A stretch of 64,000 nucleotides of DNA, from contig NZ_CP043474.1 of assembly GCF_008329645.1 (NCBI RefSeq), forward strand, positions 2,790,001 through 2,854,000, given 5' to 3'. Under the pieces are notes generated by a model. It saw only the letters and a program-made list of their open reading frames with translations. It had not been told where the DNA came from and did not search any database. Shown here in pieces: positions 37,026-46,207 of the stretch. The first letter of the stretch is position 1, and each line of letters opens with the position of its first letter. The position numbers and the translations under genes were made by a program. This DNA comes from Mycolicibacterium grossiae (GTDB lineage: Bacteria; Actinomycetota; Actinomycetes; Mycobacteriales; Mycobacteriaceae).

Positions 37026-37327
37026 CGCGCCTCGAAGCGGTGCCGGTGCTCGGACAGCGGCACCCGCCCGTCGGTCGCCAGGACCCCCTCGGCGCACAGC
37101 AGTTCCAGTTGCCGCTCCGCCAGGTGCGGCGCCGGCGTGCCGGAGGCTCGGATCACGCGGTGCCACGGCAGATCCGAGGAGTCGGTGCGCATGATCCACG
37201 CGACGATCCGCGGGCTGGCGAGCCCCGCCGCGTCGGCGATGTCGCCGTAGGTCGTCACCGCGCCGGCCGGGACCGCGGCGACCAGCGCGCGCACGGCCTC
37301 GACCTGCGCGTCGGTGATCGCCGCCAT
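37022..37327 (-). CDS. alkyltransferase-like protein (ATL), DNA alkylation damage sensor
   Basis: A 101-residue protein of the O6-alkylguanine-DNA alkyltransferase fold lacking the transfer cysteine: the usual PCHRV is PWHRVI. Such ATL proteins bind and flip O6-alkylguanine and recruit nucleotide excision repair instead of repairing directly. Other family marks are present: TTYGDIADAAGLASPRIVAWIM and the helix-turn-helix RAL region. ATG 37327 gives the same length as M. tuberculosis Rv3204 to my recollection. It follows lipV after two bases in the same operon. Confidence 0.93.
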   Translation of the reverse strand: MAAITDAQVEAVRALVAAVPAGAVTTYGDIADAAGLASPRIVAWIMRTDSSDLPWHRVIRASGTPAPHLAERQLELLCAEGVLATDGRVPLSEHRHRFEAR

Positions 37328-37329
37328 TT

Positions 37330-38112
37330 TCAGCCCAGGCGGTCGCGGATCACCGCGGCGGTCTCCGCGGGGCGGGCCAGCGGCACCATGTGGTCGCAGT
37401 CCCACTCGAGCAGCGTGAAGTCGTCGCCCAGCCCGGTGTCGAGCGCCTCGACGAGTTCGTCGGTGGCATAGGGCGGTTGCACCTTCGTGGCCCGCACCAG
37501 CGTCGTCGGCGTGCCGTCCCGCGGCACCGTGACCGCGCGGGTCAACTCGCTCCAGTAGCACAGCATCGCCGGGATGCCGATGCGCCAGCCGACGCGTCCG
37601 TTGGGCAACGGCACCAGGTGTTCGTCGAGTTCGCGCTCCACCTCCGCGGGGTCCACCTCGCCCCAGGAGCCGTTCACCTTCTCCTGCCGTGCTTCCTCGC
37701 GATCGGTGTAGTCCGGGGAGGCGTACATCTCGTCGGCGATCTCGCGCATCCGTGCCCCGTCGAGTGCGACGGCGGGGTCGAGCAGCACCAGCGCGGTGAT
37801 GAGGTCGGGACGCGCGGCGGCGAGGTTCAGCGCCAGCGCGCCGCCGAAGGAGTGCCCGACGACGACCACCGGGGCGCCGCCCTCGGCGTCGAGCAGGGCC
37901 GCCAGCGCGGCGGTGTTGGCGTCGATGGTCCACGGTGCATCCCACGACGATCGGCCGTGACCGATGAGATCGGGTGCCAGCACGGCGACGTCGGCGAGGT
38001 GCTGCTCGGCGAGCGACTGCCACCGCCGCCCGTGACCGGTCAGTCCGTGGACGGCCAGGACCCGGGCGGGACCGGGCGGACCGAAGCGGTGGGTGTTCAG
38101 GCTCTGCGTCAC
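37330..38112 (-). CDS. lipV: alpha/beta hydrolase LipV
   Basis: A 260-residue alpha/beta hydrolase. The oxyanion-hole region is HGLTGHGRRW, the nucleophile elbow GHSFGG, and the likely acid and His are in the C-terminal third (ALDTGLGDDF and WDCDHMVPLA). Substrate preference is short to medium acyl esters for the family; the natural substrate is unknown. GTG 38112 begins MTQSLNTHRFGPPGP. Divergent from adnA with 64 bases between starts, and coupled to the ATL gene downstream. Confidence 0.9.
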   Translation of the reverse strand: MTQSLNTHRFGPPGPARVLAVHGLTGHGRRWQSLAEQHLADVAVLAPDLIGHGRSSWDAPWTIDANTAALAALLDAEGGAPVVVVGHSFGGALALNLAAARPDLITALVLLDPAVALDGARMREIADEMYASPDYTDREEARQEKVNGSWGEVDPAEVERELDEHLVPLPNGRVGWRIGIPAMLCYWSELTRAVTVPRDGTPTTLVRATKVQPPYATDELVEALDTGLGDDFTLLEWDCDHMVPLARPAETAAVIRDRLG

Positions 38113-38176
38113 CCGTCCGATGCTGCCAGCCTCGACCGACGCCGACGTGTCGGACCCCCGTGGTGTCATTCTCCTC

Positions 38177-41100
38177 ATGCCCATCCCGCCCGCTCCGACG
38201 CCCGCCGTCCCGTCGCCCGACGCCCTGACCGACCCCGGGCTGCGGGGGCGCGTGCGCGTGCTCGGTGGGCCCGGTACCGGCAAGACGACGCTGCTGACCC
38301 GCATCGCGACGGCGCGCATCGCCGCGGGCACGTCGCCGGAATCGGTTCTGCTGCTGACTGGTTCGGCGCGGCTCGGCGCGCAGGCCCGTGCGGCGGTCAC
38401 CACGGCGCTGCTCGGTGACGGCGCGTCCGGGCCGCGGGCGGTGCGCGAACCGCTGGTGCGCACCGTGCACTCCTACGCGTTCGCGGTGCTGCGGGCGGCC
38501 GCGCAGCGCAACGGCGATGCGCCGCCGCGCCTCGTCACCGGCGCGGAGCAGGACGGCATCATCCGCGACCTGCTGGAGGGCGACGTCGCCGACGGTGACC
38601 GCTCGGCCGTGGGCTGGCCCGACGAGCTGCGACCGGCGCTGCGCACCGCCGGGTTCGCCACCGAGCTGCGCGACCTGCTCGCCCGCTGCGCCGAGCGCGG
38701 CGTCGATCCCGTTGCGCTGCAACGTCTCGGCCGCAGACACGGCCGTCCGCAGTGGGTGGCGGCGGGCCGGTTCGCGCAGGTCTACGAGCAGGTCATGCTG
38801 CTGCGCTCGGCGGTCGGCATGGCGGCGCCGCAGGCCACCGTGCCCGCGCTGGGTGCCGCCGAACTCGTCGGCGCGGCCCTGGACGCGCTGGCCGCCGACG
38901 CCGACCTGTTGGCCGCCGAACGCGCCCGCGTCGACCTGCTATTGGTCGACGACGCGCAGCATCTCGACCCGCAGGCCGCGCACCTGGTTCGGGTGCTCGC
39001 GGCGGGTGCGGACCTCGCGGTCTTCGCCGGCGACGCCAACCAGTCGGTGTTCGGCTACCGCGGCGCCGATCCGGGCCTGCTGCGCACCGAGGACCCGGCG
39101 GTCCTGCTCACCCGGTCGCACCGCTGCGCGGCGGCCGTGGCCCGCGCCGTGAGCGGCATCGCCGCCCGGTTGCCGGGCGCTGATCCGGCGCGCGCGGTGA
39201 CCGGCGACGAGGACGTGCCGGGAGCGGTGGCCGTGCGGATCGCCGCCTCCCCGCACGCCGAGTCCACGATGATCGCCGACGCGCTGCGCCGCGCGCACCT
39301 CGTCGACGGGGTGCCGTGGGAGCGGATGGCCGTCCTGGTGCGGTCGATGCCCAGTGCCGGTGCGGCGCTGGGCCGTACGCTCGCCGCGGCGGGCGTCCCG
39401 GTCGAACGCCAACCCCTCGGTGCGCCGCTGGCGGAGTACCCGGCGGTCGGTGCGCTGCTGACGGTGCTCGACTGCGTGGCCGGCGGCCTCGACGGCGCCC
39501 GCGCGGTCGACCTGGTCACCGGGCCCATCGGCCGCGTCGACCCGGTGTCGCTGCGGCAGCTGCGTCGCTCACTGCGCCGCGCCGACGGCAGCCGACCGCC
39601 GCGCGACTTCCCCGACCTGCTGCTCGCCGAACTCGACGGTGCGGGCAGTGCCGAGCTGCCCGACCAGCTGGCCCGCCCGCTGCGCCGGGTCCGCAGCGTG
39701 CTCGCCGGGGCCGCGCGCAGCCACGCCGCCGGGCAGGACCCGCGGTTCACGCTCTGGCAGGCATGGCACCACTGCGGGCTGCAGCGCCGCTGGCTGGCGG
39801 CCGTCGAGCGCAGCGGCGGCGCAGCGATCCAGGCGACCCGCGACCTCGACGCGGTGACGGCGCTCTTCGACGTCGCCGAGCAATACGTCACCCGCACCAC
39901 CGGCGCCACCCTCACCGGCTTCGTCGATCACGTCCGCGGCATGACGCTCGCGGTGACCCACCGCGACGACCGGCGCGCCGACGACGGCGTCGCCGTGCTC
40001 AGTGCGCACGCCGCGCTGGGGCGCGAGTGGGACGTCGTCGTGTTGGCCGGACTGCAGGAAGGTCTATGGCCCAACACCGTTCCGCGTGGCGGCGTGCTCG
40101 GCACCGGACACCTGGTCGACGTGCTCGACGGCGTGGCGGACTCGTCGGGCACCACGGTGTCCAGCCGCGCGCCGCTGCTGGCCGAGGAGCGGCGGCTGCT
40201 GGTCGCCGCACTCGGCCGGGCCCGTCGTCAGGTCGTGGTGACCGCCGTGGACGGCGGCGAGGACGACGAGTCGGCACTGCCGTCGCCCTTCGTCGCCGAA
40301 CTCGCCGCCTTCGCCACCGAGGACGTGCCGCAGGACGCCCCGCCGGTTCGGGCGCCGCGCGTGCTGACCCCGGCGGCGCTGGTCGGGCGGTTGCGCGCGG
40401 TGGTGTGCGCCCCCGCCGAGGCGGTGACACCGGAGCACCGTGCCCACGCGGCGGCGCAGCTGGGCCGTCTGGCCGCCGCCGGCGTCGCCGGGGCCGATCC
40501 GGCGCACTGGCACGCCACCACCGCGACCTCGACCACGGAGCCGCTGTGGGCCGGCGACGAGCACGTGGTGGCGCTGTCCCCGTCGACGCTGCAGACGCTC
40601 ACCGACTGTCCGCTGCGCTGGCTGCTCGAGCGGCACGGCGGCGCCGACCGCCGCGACGTCCGTTCGGCGCTCGGCTCGCTGGTGCACGCGCTGGTGTCCG
40701 AGCCCGGCATGACCGAGGAACGGATGCTCGCCGCGCTGGAGCGGTCCTGGCCCGAGCTGCCGTTCGACGCGCCGTGGCATGCCGCCAACGAACTCGAGCG
40801 GCACCGCGCCATGCTCGTCGCGTTCGTGCAGTGGCTCGCCGACACCCGCGGCCGGTACGGCGTGGTGGGCACCGAGGTGGACGTCGACGGCGTGCTCCCC
40901 GCGGGTCCGGACGGCCCGGCGGTGCGGGTGCGCGGCCGCGTCGACCGGCTGGAGCGCGACGCCGAGGGGCGCCTGGTGGTCGTCGACCTGAAGACGGGCA
41001 AGACGCCCGTCAGCAAGGACGACGCGCAGCGCCACGCGCAGCTCGCCGCCTACCAGCTCGCGATCGCCGAAGGGCTGCTGCCGCAGGGTGATCAGGCCGG

Positions 41101-41326
41101 TGGCGGGCGGCTGGTGTACCTGGGCAAGCCCACCGCGTCGGGCGCGTGCGAGCGTGAACAGGACCCGATGGGTGCCGATGCGCGCGAGCAGTGGCGCGCC
41201 GGGGTGGCCCGCGCCGCCGCCGCGACCCGGGGACCCGAGTTCACCGCGCGCGTCAACGACGGCTGCGCGCACTGCCCGGTCAGCGCCCTATGCCCGGCCA
41301 ACGCCGCGAAGGAGGGCCGGTCGTGA
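38177..41326 (+). CDS. adnA: AdnA subunit of the AdnAB helicase-nuclease
   Basis: A 1049-residue subunit of the mycobacterial DNA end-resection machine. The motor domain has Walker A GGPGTGKTTLL (about residue 32) and a variant motif II LLLVDDAQHLDPQ, VVVLAGLQEGLWP and ARRQVVVTAV. The C-terminal RecB-type nuclease is marked by RVRGRVDRLERD and VVDLKTGK. Four Cys (DCPLRW plus CAHCPVSALC) fit an AddB-like Fe-S cluster around the nuclease. In M. smegmatis the AdnB motor leads while AdnA mainly contributes its nuclease. ATG 38177 chosen; GTGA overlap couples it to adnB. Confidence 0.95.
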   Translation: MPIPPAPTPAVPSPDALTDPGLRGRVRVLGGPGTGKTTLLTRIATARIAAGTSPESVLLLTGSARLGAQARAAVTTALLGDGASGPRAVREPLVRTVHSYAFAVLRAAAQRNGDAPPRLVTGAEQDGIIRDLLEGDVADGDRSAVGWPDELRPALRTAGFATELRDLLARCAERGVDPVALQRLGRRHGRPQWVAAGRFAQVYEQVMLLRSAVGMAAPQATVPALGAAELVGAALDALAADADLLAAERARVDLLLVDDAQHLDPQAAHLVRVLAAGADLAVFAGDANQSVFGYRGADPGLLRTEDPAVLLTRSHRCAAAVARAVSGIAARLPGADPARAVTGDEDVPGAVAVRIAASPHAESTMIADALRRAHLVDGVPWERMAVLVRSMPSAGAALGRTLAAAGVPVERQPLGAPLAEYPAVGALLTVLDCVAGGLDGARAVDLVTGPIGRVDPVSLRQLRRSLRRADGSRPPRDFPDLLLAELDGAGSAELPDQLARPLRRVRSVLAGAARSHAAGQDPRFTLWQAWHHCGLQRRWLAAVERSGGAAIQATRDLDAVTALFDVAEQYVTRTTGATLTGFVDHVRGMTLAVTHRDDRRADDGVAVLSAHAALGREWDVVVLAGLQEGLWPNTVPRGGVLGTGHLVDVLDGVADSSGTTVSSRAPLLAEERRLLVAALGRARRQVVVTAVDGGEDDESALPSPFVAELAAFATEDVPQDAPPVRAPRVLTPAALVGRLRAVVCAPAEAVTPEHRAHAAAQLGRLAAAGVAGADPAHWHATTATSTTEPLWAGDEHVVALSPSTLQTLTDCPLRWLLERHGGADRRDVRSALGSLVHALVSEPGMTEERMLAALERSWPELPFDAPWHAANELERHRAMLVAFVQWLADTRGRYGVVGTEVDVDGVLPAGPDGPAVRVRGRVDRLERDAEGRLVVVDLKTGKTPVSKDDAQRHAQLAAYQLAIAEGLLPQGDQAGGGRLVYLGKPTASGACEREQDPMGADAREQWRAGVARAAAATRGPEFTARVNDGCAHCPVSALCPANAAKEGRS

Positions 41327-44300
41327 CGCCGCGCTTCAGCCCCACCGACCTCGCCGAAGCGTTGGGCATCTTCGCCCCGACCGACGAGCAGGCCGCGGTG
41401 ATCGCGGCGCCGCCCGGGCCGCTGGTGGTTATCGCCGGCGCGGGGGCCGGCAAGACCGAGACGATGGCGGCGCGGGTGGTCTGGCTGGTCGCCAACGGCT
41501 ATGCGCGTCCCGGAGAAGTGTTGGGCCTCACCTTCACCCGCAAGGCGGCCGGTCAGCTGCTGCGCCGCGTGCGCACGCGACTGGCCCGGCTGGCCGGTGC
41601 GGGTCTGATGCCCGGGGACGACGTCGCCGACGAACACCCCACGGTCAGCACCTATCACGCGTTCGCGGGCACGCTGCTGCGTGAGCACGGCCTGTTGCTC
41701 CCGGTCGAACCGGCGACGCGGCTCATCAGCGAGACGGAGCTGTGGCAGTTGGCGTTCCGCGTCGTCTGCGAGCACCCGGAGCGCCTCGAGCTGGCCAAGT
41801 CGCCGGCGACGGTCACCGACATGGTGCTGCGCCTGGCCTCGCAGTTGGCCGAGCACCTGGTGGACACCGCCGAGCTGCGCGACACCCACGCCGAGCTGGA
41901 GCGCCTGGTGCTGACGCTGCCCGCGGGCCCCGGCCAGCGCGACCGCGGTCCCACGCAGGCGCTGCTGAAGATGCTCGCCGCGCAGACCGAGCGCACCGAA
42001 CTCATTCCGCTGGTCGATGCGCTGCACGCCCGCATGCGCGCCGACCACGTCATGGACTTCGGCATGCAGATGTCGGCCGCGGCGCGGCTGGCCGCGCGGT
42101 TCCCGCAGGTCGGTGCCGAGCTGCGCAGCCGTTACCGGGTGGTGCTGCTCGACGAGTACCAGGACACCGGACACGCGCAGCGGGTGGCGCTGTCGGCGCT
42201 GTTCGGCGGCGGCGCGGACGACGACCTCGCCCTCACCGCGGTCGGCGACCCGATCCAGTCCATCTACGGTTGGCGCGGCGCCTCGGCCACGAACCTGCCG
42301 CGCTTCACCACGGACTTCCCGCGCGCCGACGGCAGCCCGGCGCCCACGCTCGAGCTGCGCACCAGTTGGCGCAACCCGCCGCGCGCGCTGCGTCTCGCCA
42401 ACGCGGTGTCGGCCGAGGCGCGGCGCCGGTCGGTGTCGGTGCGGGAACTGCTGCCGCGTCCCGACGCCCGGCCCGGCACGATCCGGTGCGCCCTGCTGTC
42501 CGACGTGGCGGCCGAACGCGACTGGGTCGCCGACGAGGTCGCCCGGCGCTGGCACGCCGCGCTCGACGCCGAGGAGCCGGTGCCCACTGCCGCGGTGCTG
42601 GTGCGCCGCAACGCCGACGCCGCGCCGATGGCGGAGGCGCTCACCACCCGCGGCGTGCCGGTCGAGGTGGTGGGCCTGGCCGGTCTGCTGTCGATCCCCG
42701 AGGTGGCCGACGTCGTCGCGATGCTGCGGCTGGCCGCCGACCCGACCGCGGGCCCGGCCGCGATGCGGGTGCTGACCGGGCCGCGCTGGCGGCTGGGCGC
42801 CGCGGACGTCGTGGCGCTGTGGCGTCGCGCCGTCGAACTCGACGGCGGTGGACGGGCGGCCGACGCGACCGTCGCCGACATCGTCGCCGAGGCCGCTTCC
42901 GACGCCGACACCGCGTGCCTCGCCGACGCCATCTGCGATCCCGGAGCGCCACAACGGTATTCGGCCGACGGTCACGAGCGGGTGGTCGCACTGGGCCGCG
43001 AACTGACCGCGCTGCGCGCTCAACTGCACCATCCGCTGCCCGACTTCGTCGCCGAGGTGCGCCGCCTGCTGGGCGTCGACGCCGAGGCGCGTGCCCGGCA
43101 GCCGGTGGCATCCGGCTGGACGGGGACCGAGCACCTCGATGCCTTCGCCGACGTGGTTGCCGATTTCGCCGCGCGCTCCTCGGAGTCGGTGCCCGGACTG
43201 CTCGCGTTCCTCGACGCGGCGATGACGGTCGAGAACGGCCTGGCGCCCGCCGAGGTGACGGTGGCCCGCGACCGCGTGCAGGTCCTCACCGTGCACGCGG
43301 CGAAGGGCCTCGAGTGGGAGGTCGTCGCCGTGCCGCACCTCAGCGCCCGGGTGTTCCCGTCGACGGCGCTCGCCCGCACCTGGCTGACCGACGCCGCCGA
43401 CCTGCCGCCGCTGCTGCGCGGTGACCGGGCCACCGAGTCCGAGCACGGCGTACCGGTGCTCGACACCTCCGACGTGACCGACCGCAAGATGCTCGGCGAC
43501 CGCATCGCCGCGCACAAGAAGAGCCTCGACCAGCGACGCGTGGACGAGGAGCGCCGCCTGCTCTACGTCGCGATCACCCGCGCCGAGGACACGCTGCTGA
43601 TCTCCGGACACCACTGGGGTGCCACCGAACTCACGCCCCGCGGACCGTCGGACTTCCTCACCGAGATCCGCGACGTCCTGGTGGCGGCCGACGCCGCGGG
43701 CGAGCCGTGCGGCGAGATCGTCCAGTGGGCGCCGGCCCCGGCCGACGGCGAACCGAATCCGCTGAAGGATCAGATGATCGAGCGGACCTGGCCGCCGGTC
43801 GCACCGACGGCCGCCGACGACGACGTCCGCCGCGGCGCAGAGCTGGTCACCGCGGCGATGGCTGCGGGGCCGGTGCAGGCCGGGGCACTCGAGGGGCGCC
43901 TCGACGATCCCGACGACCCGGACGGCGACGCCCCCGACGTCGCTGACCCCGACGTCGCTGACCCCGAGGGCTGGGCCGCCGACGTGGATGCGCTGCTCGC
44001 CGAGCGGGCACGCGGCCGCGACCTGCCGCCGGTCGCTTTGCCGGGGCAGCTGTCGGTGAGTGCGGTGGTGGACCTCGGCCGCGACCCGGCGGGCGCGGCG
44101 GAGCGGCTACGCCGACGGCTGCCGGTCCGTCCCGATCGGCACGCCGCGCTGGGCACCGCGTTCCACGACTGGGTGCAGCGGTTCTTCCACGCCGAGCGGC
44201 TGTTCGACCTCGACGACCTGCCCGGCGCGGTCGACGGCGAACTGGCTCGCGCCGACGCGGAGCACCTGGCCGAGCTGCAGGCGGCGTTCGCGGTGTCGCC

Positions 44301-44679
44301 GTGGGCCACCCGCACACCGGTCGACGTCGAGGCGCCGTTCGACGTCGTGATCGGCGGCACCGTGGTGCGCGGCCGGATCGACGCCGTGTTCGCCGACCCC
44401 GACGGCGGCGTCACCGTCGTCGACTGGAAGACCGGGGACGAGCCGAACGAGCCGAAGGACCTGCAGCACAGGGCGATACAGCTGGCGATCTACCGGCTGG
44501 CGTGGGCCGCGATGCACGGCGTCGACCCCGAGACGGTGCGTGCGGCATTCCACTACGTGCGCAGCGGCACCACCGTGGTGCCCGCGGACCTGCCCGACGC
44601 CGAGGCGATCGCCGGCCTGCTCGCCGCGGCCGACCCGGCGCGCGCCGTCAGTTCCGGGGAGCGGTGCGGTACACCTTGA
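41323..44679 (+). CDS. adnB: AdnB subunit of the AdnAB helicase-nuclease
   Basis: A 1118-residue UvrD-like motor plus RecB-type nuclease. Motor motifs: GAGAGKTETM (Walker A), LTFTRKAAGQLL, LLDEYQDTGHA (Walker B, DEYQD), [28 protein letters not shown] and LLYVAITRAED. The nuclease has VRGRIDAVF and VVDWKTGDEPN. Residues about 870-890 include an acidic linker with a duplicated DVADPDVADP. GTG 41323 overlaps the adnA stop by four bases. The last 32 bases overlap the convergent DoxX gene. AdnAB resects double-strand breaks before RecA loading. Confidence 0.96.
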   Translation: MTPRFSPTDLAEALGIFAPTDEQAAVIAAPPGPLVVIAGAGAGKTETMAARVVWLVANGYARPGEVLGLTFTRKAAGQLLRRVRTRLARLAGAGLMPGDDVADEHPTVSTYHAFAGTLLREHGLLLPVEPATRLISETELWQLAFRVVCEHPERLELAKSPATVTDMVLRLASQLAEHLVDTAELRDTHAELERLVLTLPAGPGQRDRGPTQALLKMLAAQTERTELIPLVDALHARMRADHVMDFGMQMSAAARLAARFPQVGAELRSRYRVVLLDEYQDTGHAQRVALSALFGGGADDDLALTAVGDPIQSIYGWRGASATNLPRFTTDFPRADGSPAPTLELRTSWRNPPRALRLANAVSAEARRRSVSVRELLPRPDARPGTIRCALLSDVAAERDWVADEVARRWHAALDAEEPVPTAAVLVRRNADAAPMAEALTTRGVPVEVVGLAGLLSIPEVADVVAMLRLAADPTAGPAAMRVLTGPRWRLGAADVVALWRRAVELDGGGRAADATVADIVAEAASDADTACLADAICDPGAPQRYSADGHERVVALGRELTALRAQLHHPLPDFVAEVRRLLGVDAEARARQPVASGWTGTEHLDAFADVVADFAARSSESVPGLLAFLDAAMTVENGLAPAEVTVARDRVQVLTVHAAKGLEWEVVAVPHLSARVFPSTALARTWLTDAADLPPLLRGDRATESEHGVPVLDTSDVTDRKMLGDRIAAHKKSLDQRRVDEERRLLYVAITRAEDTLLISGHHWGATELTPRGPSDFLTEIRDVLVAADAAGEPCGEIVQWAPAPADGEPNPLKDQMIERTWPPVAPTAADDDVRRGAELVTAAMAAGPVQAGALEGRLDDPDDPDGDAPDVADPDVADPEGWAADVDALLAERARGRDLPPVALPGQLSVSAVVDLGRDPAGAAERLRRRLPVRPDRHAALGTAFHDWVQRFFHAERLFDLDDLPGAVDGELARADAEHLAELQAAFAVSPWATRTPVDVEAPFDVVIGGTVVRGRIDAVFADPDGGVTVVDWKTGDEPNEPKDLQHRAIQLAIYRLAWAAMHGVDPETVRAAFHYVRSGTTVVPADLPDAEAIAGLLAAADPARAVSSGERCGTP

Positions 44680-45058
44680 GCGCCTGCAGCACCATCGGCA
44701 CCTGCAGCGGCAGACGGGCGAGCGCGACGAGGCGCGCGGGCCAGCCCTTGTTCCACCACAGCCGGACCATGTTGACGTTCGCCGGGTAGACGGCGAGATA
44801 CAGCGCGATGGCCGCGAGTGCTCCGAGCCGGCGGGTGCGGGGCGCCAGCAGCAGCGCACCGGTCGCCACCTCGACGACACCGGAGGCGTGGGTGTACACG
44901 CGCGGTCCGCCGGGCAGCTCGGCGGGCACGATCGTGTCGAACGGCTTCGGCGCGACGAAGTGCAGGGCGCCCATGCCGATCAGCAGCGCGCCCATCCGCT
45001 GGGCGGTGGCCTGGCCGGCCGCGGAGCTGCTGTGCGCTGAGGGTGTCAGGGGGGTCAT
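44648..45058 (-). CDS. DoxX-family membrane protein
   Basis: A 136-residue protein with four membrane helices (MGALLIGMGALHFVA, ASGVVEVATGALLLA, LGALAAIALYLAVYPANV, LVALARLPLQVPMVLQAL). The pattern GALHFVAPKPFD and YPANVNMV is common in small DoxX-like proteins. Function unknown; some family members act with thiol or oxidant metabolism. ATG 45058 lies six bases after CACAAT on the minus strand, suggesting a leaderless transcript. Absent at this site in M. tuberculosis to my memory, so probably an insertion between adnB and the channel gene. Confidence 0.85.
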   Translation of the reverse strand: MTPLTPSAHSSSAAGQATAQRMGALLIGMGALHFVAPKPFDTIVPAELPGGPRVYTHASGVVEVATGALLLAPRTRRLGALAAIALYLAVYPANVNMVRLWWNKGWPARLVALARLPLQVPMVLQALKVYRTAPRN

Positions 45059-45103
45059 GGTTACATTGTGCTGTGCAGCGCCGGCGGCGGATGATGGGGC
45101 CTC

Positions 45104-46204
45104 GTGGCCAGGGGTAAGTTGCGCCGACGGCTGCAGCGGCTGGACCGCGAGATCCTGACCGAACGGCACGAGGCCGACCTGGTCGACGTCCTCACCATTC
45201 CCGAGGACTTCGTCAGCCCGGCACGCCGGATCGCCATGCGCGTCATCTGGGCGCTCGGCGCGCTGTTCGCCGCCGTGTTGATCGTCTACCTCGACCGCGA
45301 CGGCTACCGCGACATCGAGTCGACGCCGGACGCGAGCAGCCCGCTCACGTTCCTGGACTGCCTGTACTACGCCACGGTGTCGCTGTCGACCACCGGCTAC
45401 GGCGACATCACGCCGTACACCGAGACCGCCCGCCTGGTGAACGTCCTCGTCATCACCCCGCTGCGGGTGGCGTTCCTGATCGTGCTCATCGGCACCACGG
45501 TCGAGACGCTGACCACGCAGTCGCGGCAGGCGTTGAAGATTCAGCGTTGGAGGAAGAGCGTGCGCAACCACACCGTCGTCGTCGGCTACGGCACCAAGGG
45601 CAAGACCGCGGTGACCGCGATGGTCAGCGACGACGTCGCGCCGGGCAACATCGTCGTCGTCGAGCAGAACGACTACGCGCTGGAACGCGCCAAGGCCGCC
45701 GGTCTGGTCACCGTCCGCGGCGATGCCACCAAGGCCGAGGTGCTGCGGCTCGCCAGCGTGCAGCACGCGGAGACGATCATCGTAGCGGCCAATAGCGACT
45801 CCGACGCCGTGCTCGTCACCCTCACCGCGCGCGAACTCAACCCGAACGCGAAGATCATCGCTGCGGTCCGCGAGGCGGAGAACAAGCACCTGCTGACGCA
45901 GTCGGGCGCCAACACCACCGTCGTCACCTCCGAGACCGCCGGCCGGCTGCTCGGCGTCGCGAAGAAGACGCCCAGCGTGGTCGAGGTGATGGAGGACCTG
46001 CTGACGCCCGACGCCGGCTTCGCCATCAGCGAGCGCGCCGTCACCGCCAAGGAGGTCGGTGGATCGCCGCGGCACATGAAGGACGTCGTGCTGGGCGTGG
46101 TGCGGGGCGGCGAACTGCTGCGGATCGACGCCCCCGAGGCCGACGCCGTGGAACTGGGGGACAAGCTGCTGGTCGTCAAGGCCGCCGATGCGGAGGACGA
46201 CTGA
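45104..46204 (+). CDS. two-helix potassium channel with RCK (TrkA-N) domain
   Basis: A 366-residue K+ channel subunit. Residues about 42-63 form the first membrane helix, the selectivity filter TTGYGD is at 96-101, and the second helix is about 112-132. The cytosolic RCK domain follows with the nucleotide loop VVGYGTKGKTAV (161-166 GYGTKG), a Rossmann fold, and a C-terminal RCK-C lobe. It would form a ligand-gated tetramer. GTG 45104 starts MARGKLRRRLQRLDREI, a basic cytosolic helix. Three bases separate it from nudC. Rv3200c position. Confidence 0.93.
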   Translation: MARGKLRRRLQRLDREILTERHEADLVDVLTIPEDFVSPARRIAMRVIWALGALFAAVLIVYLDRDGYRDIESTPDASSPLTFLDCLYYATVSLSTTGYGDITPYTETARLVNVLVITPLRVAFLIVLIGTTVETLTTQSRQALKIQRWRKSVRNHTVVVGYGTKGKTAVTAMVSDDVAPGNIVVVEQNDYALERAKAAGLVTVRGDATKAEVLRLASVQHAETIIVAANSDSDAVLVTLTARELNPNAKIIAAVREAENKHLLTQSGANTTVVTSETAGRLLGVAKKTPSVVEVMEDLLTPDAGFAISERAVTAKEVGGSPRHMKDVVLGVVRGGELLRIDAPEADAVELGDKLLVVKAADAEDD

Positions 46205-46207
46205 CCC

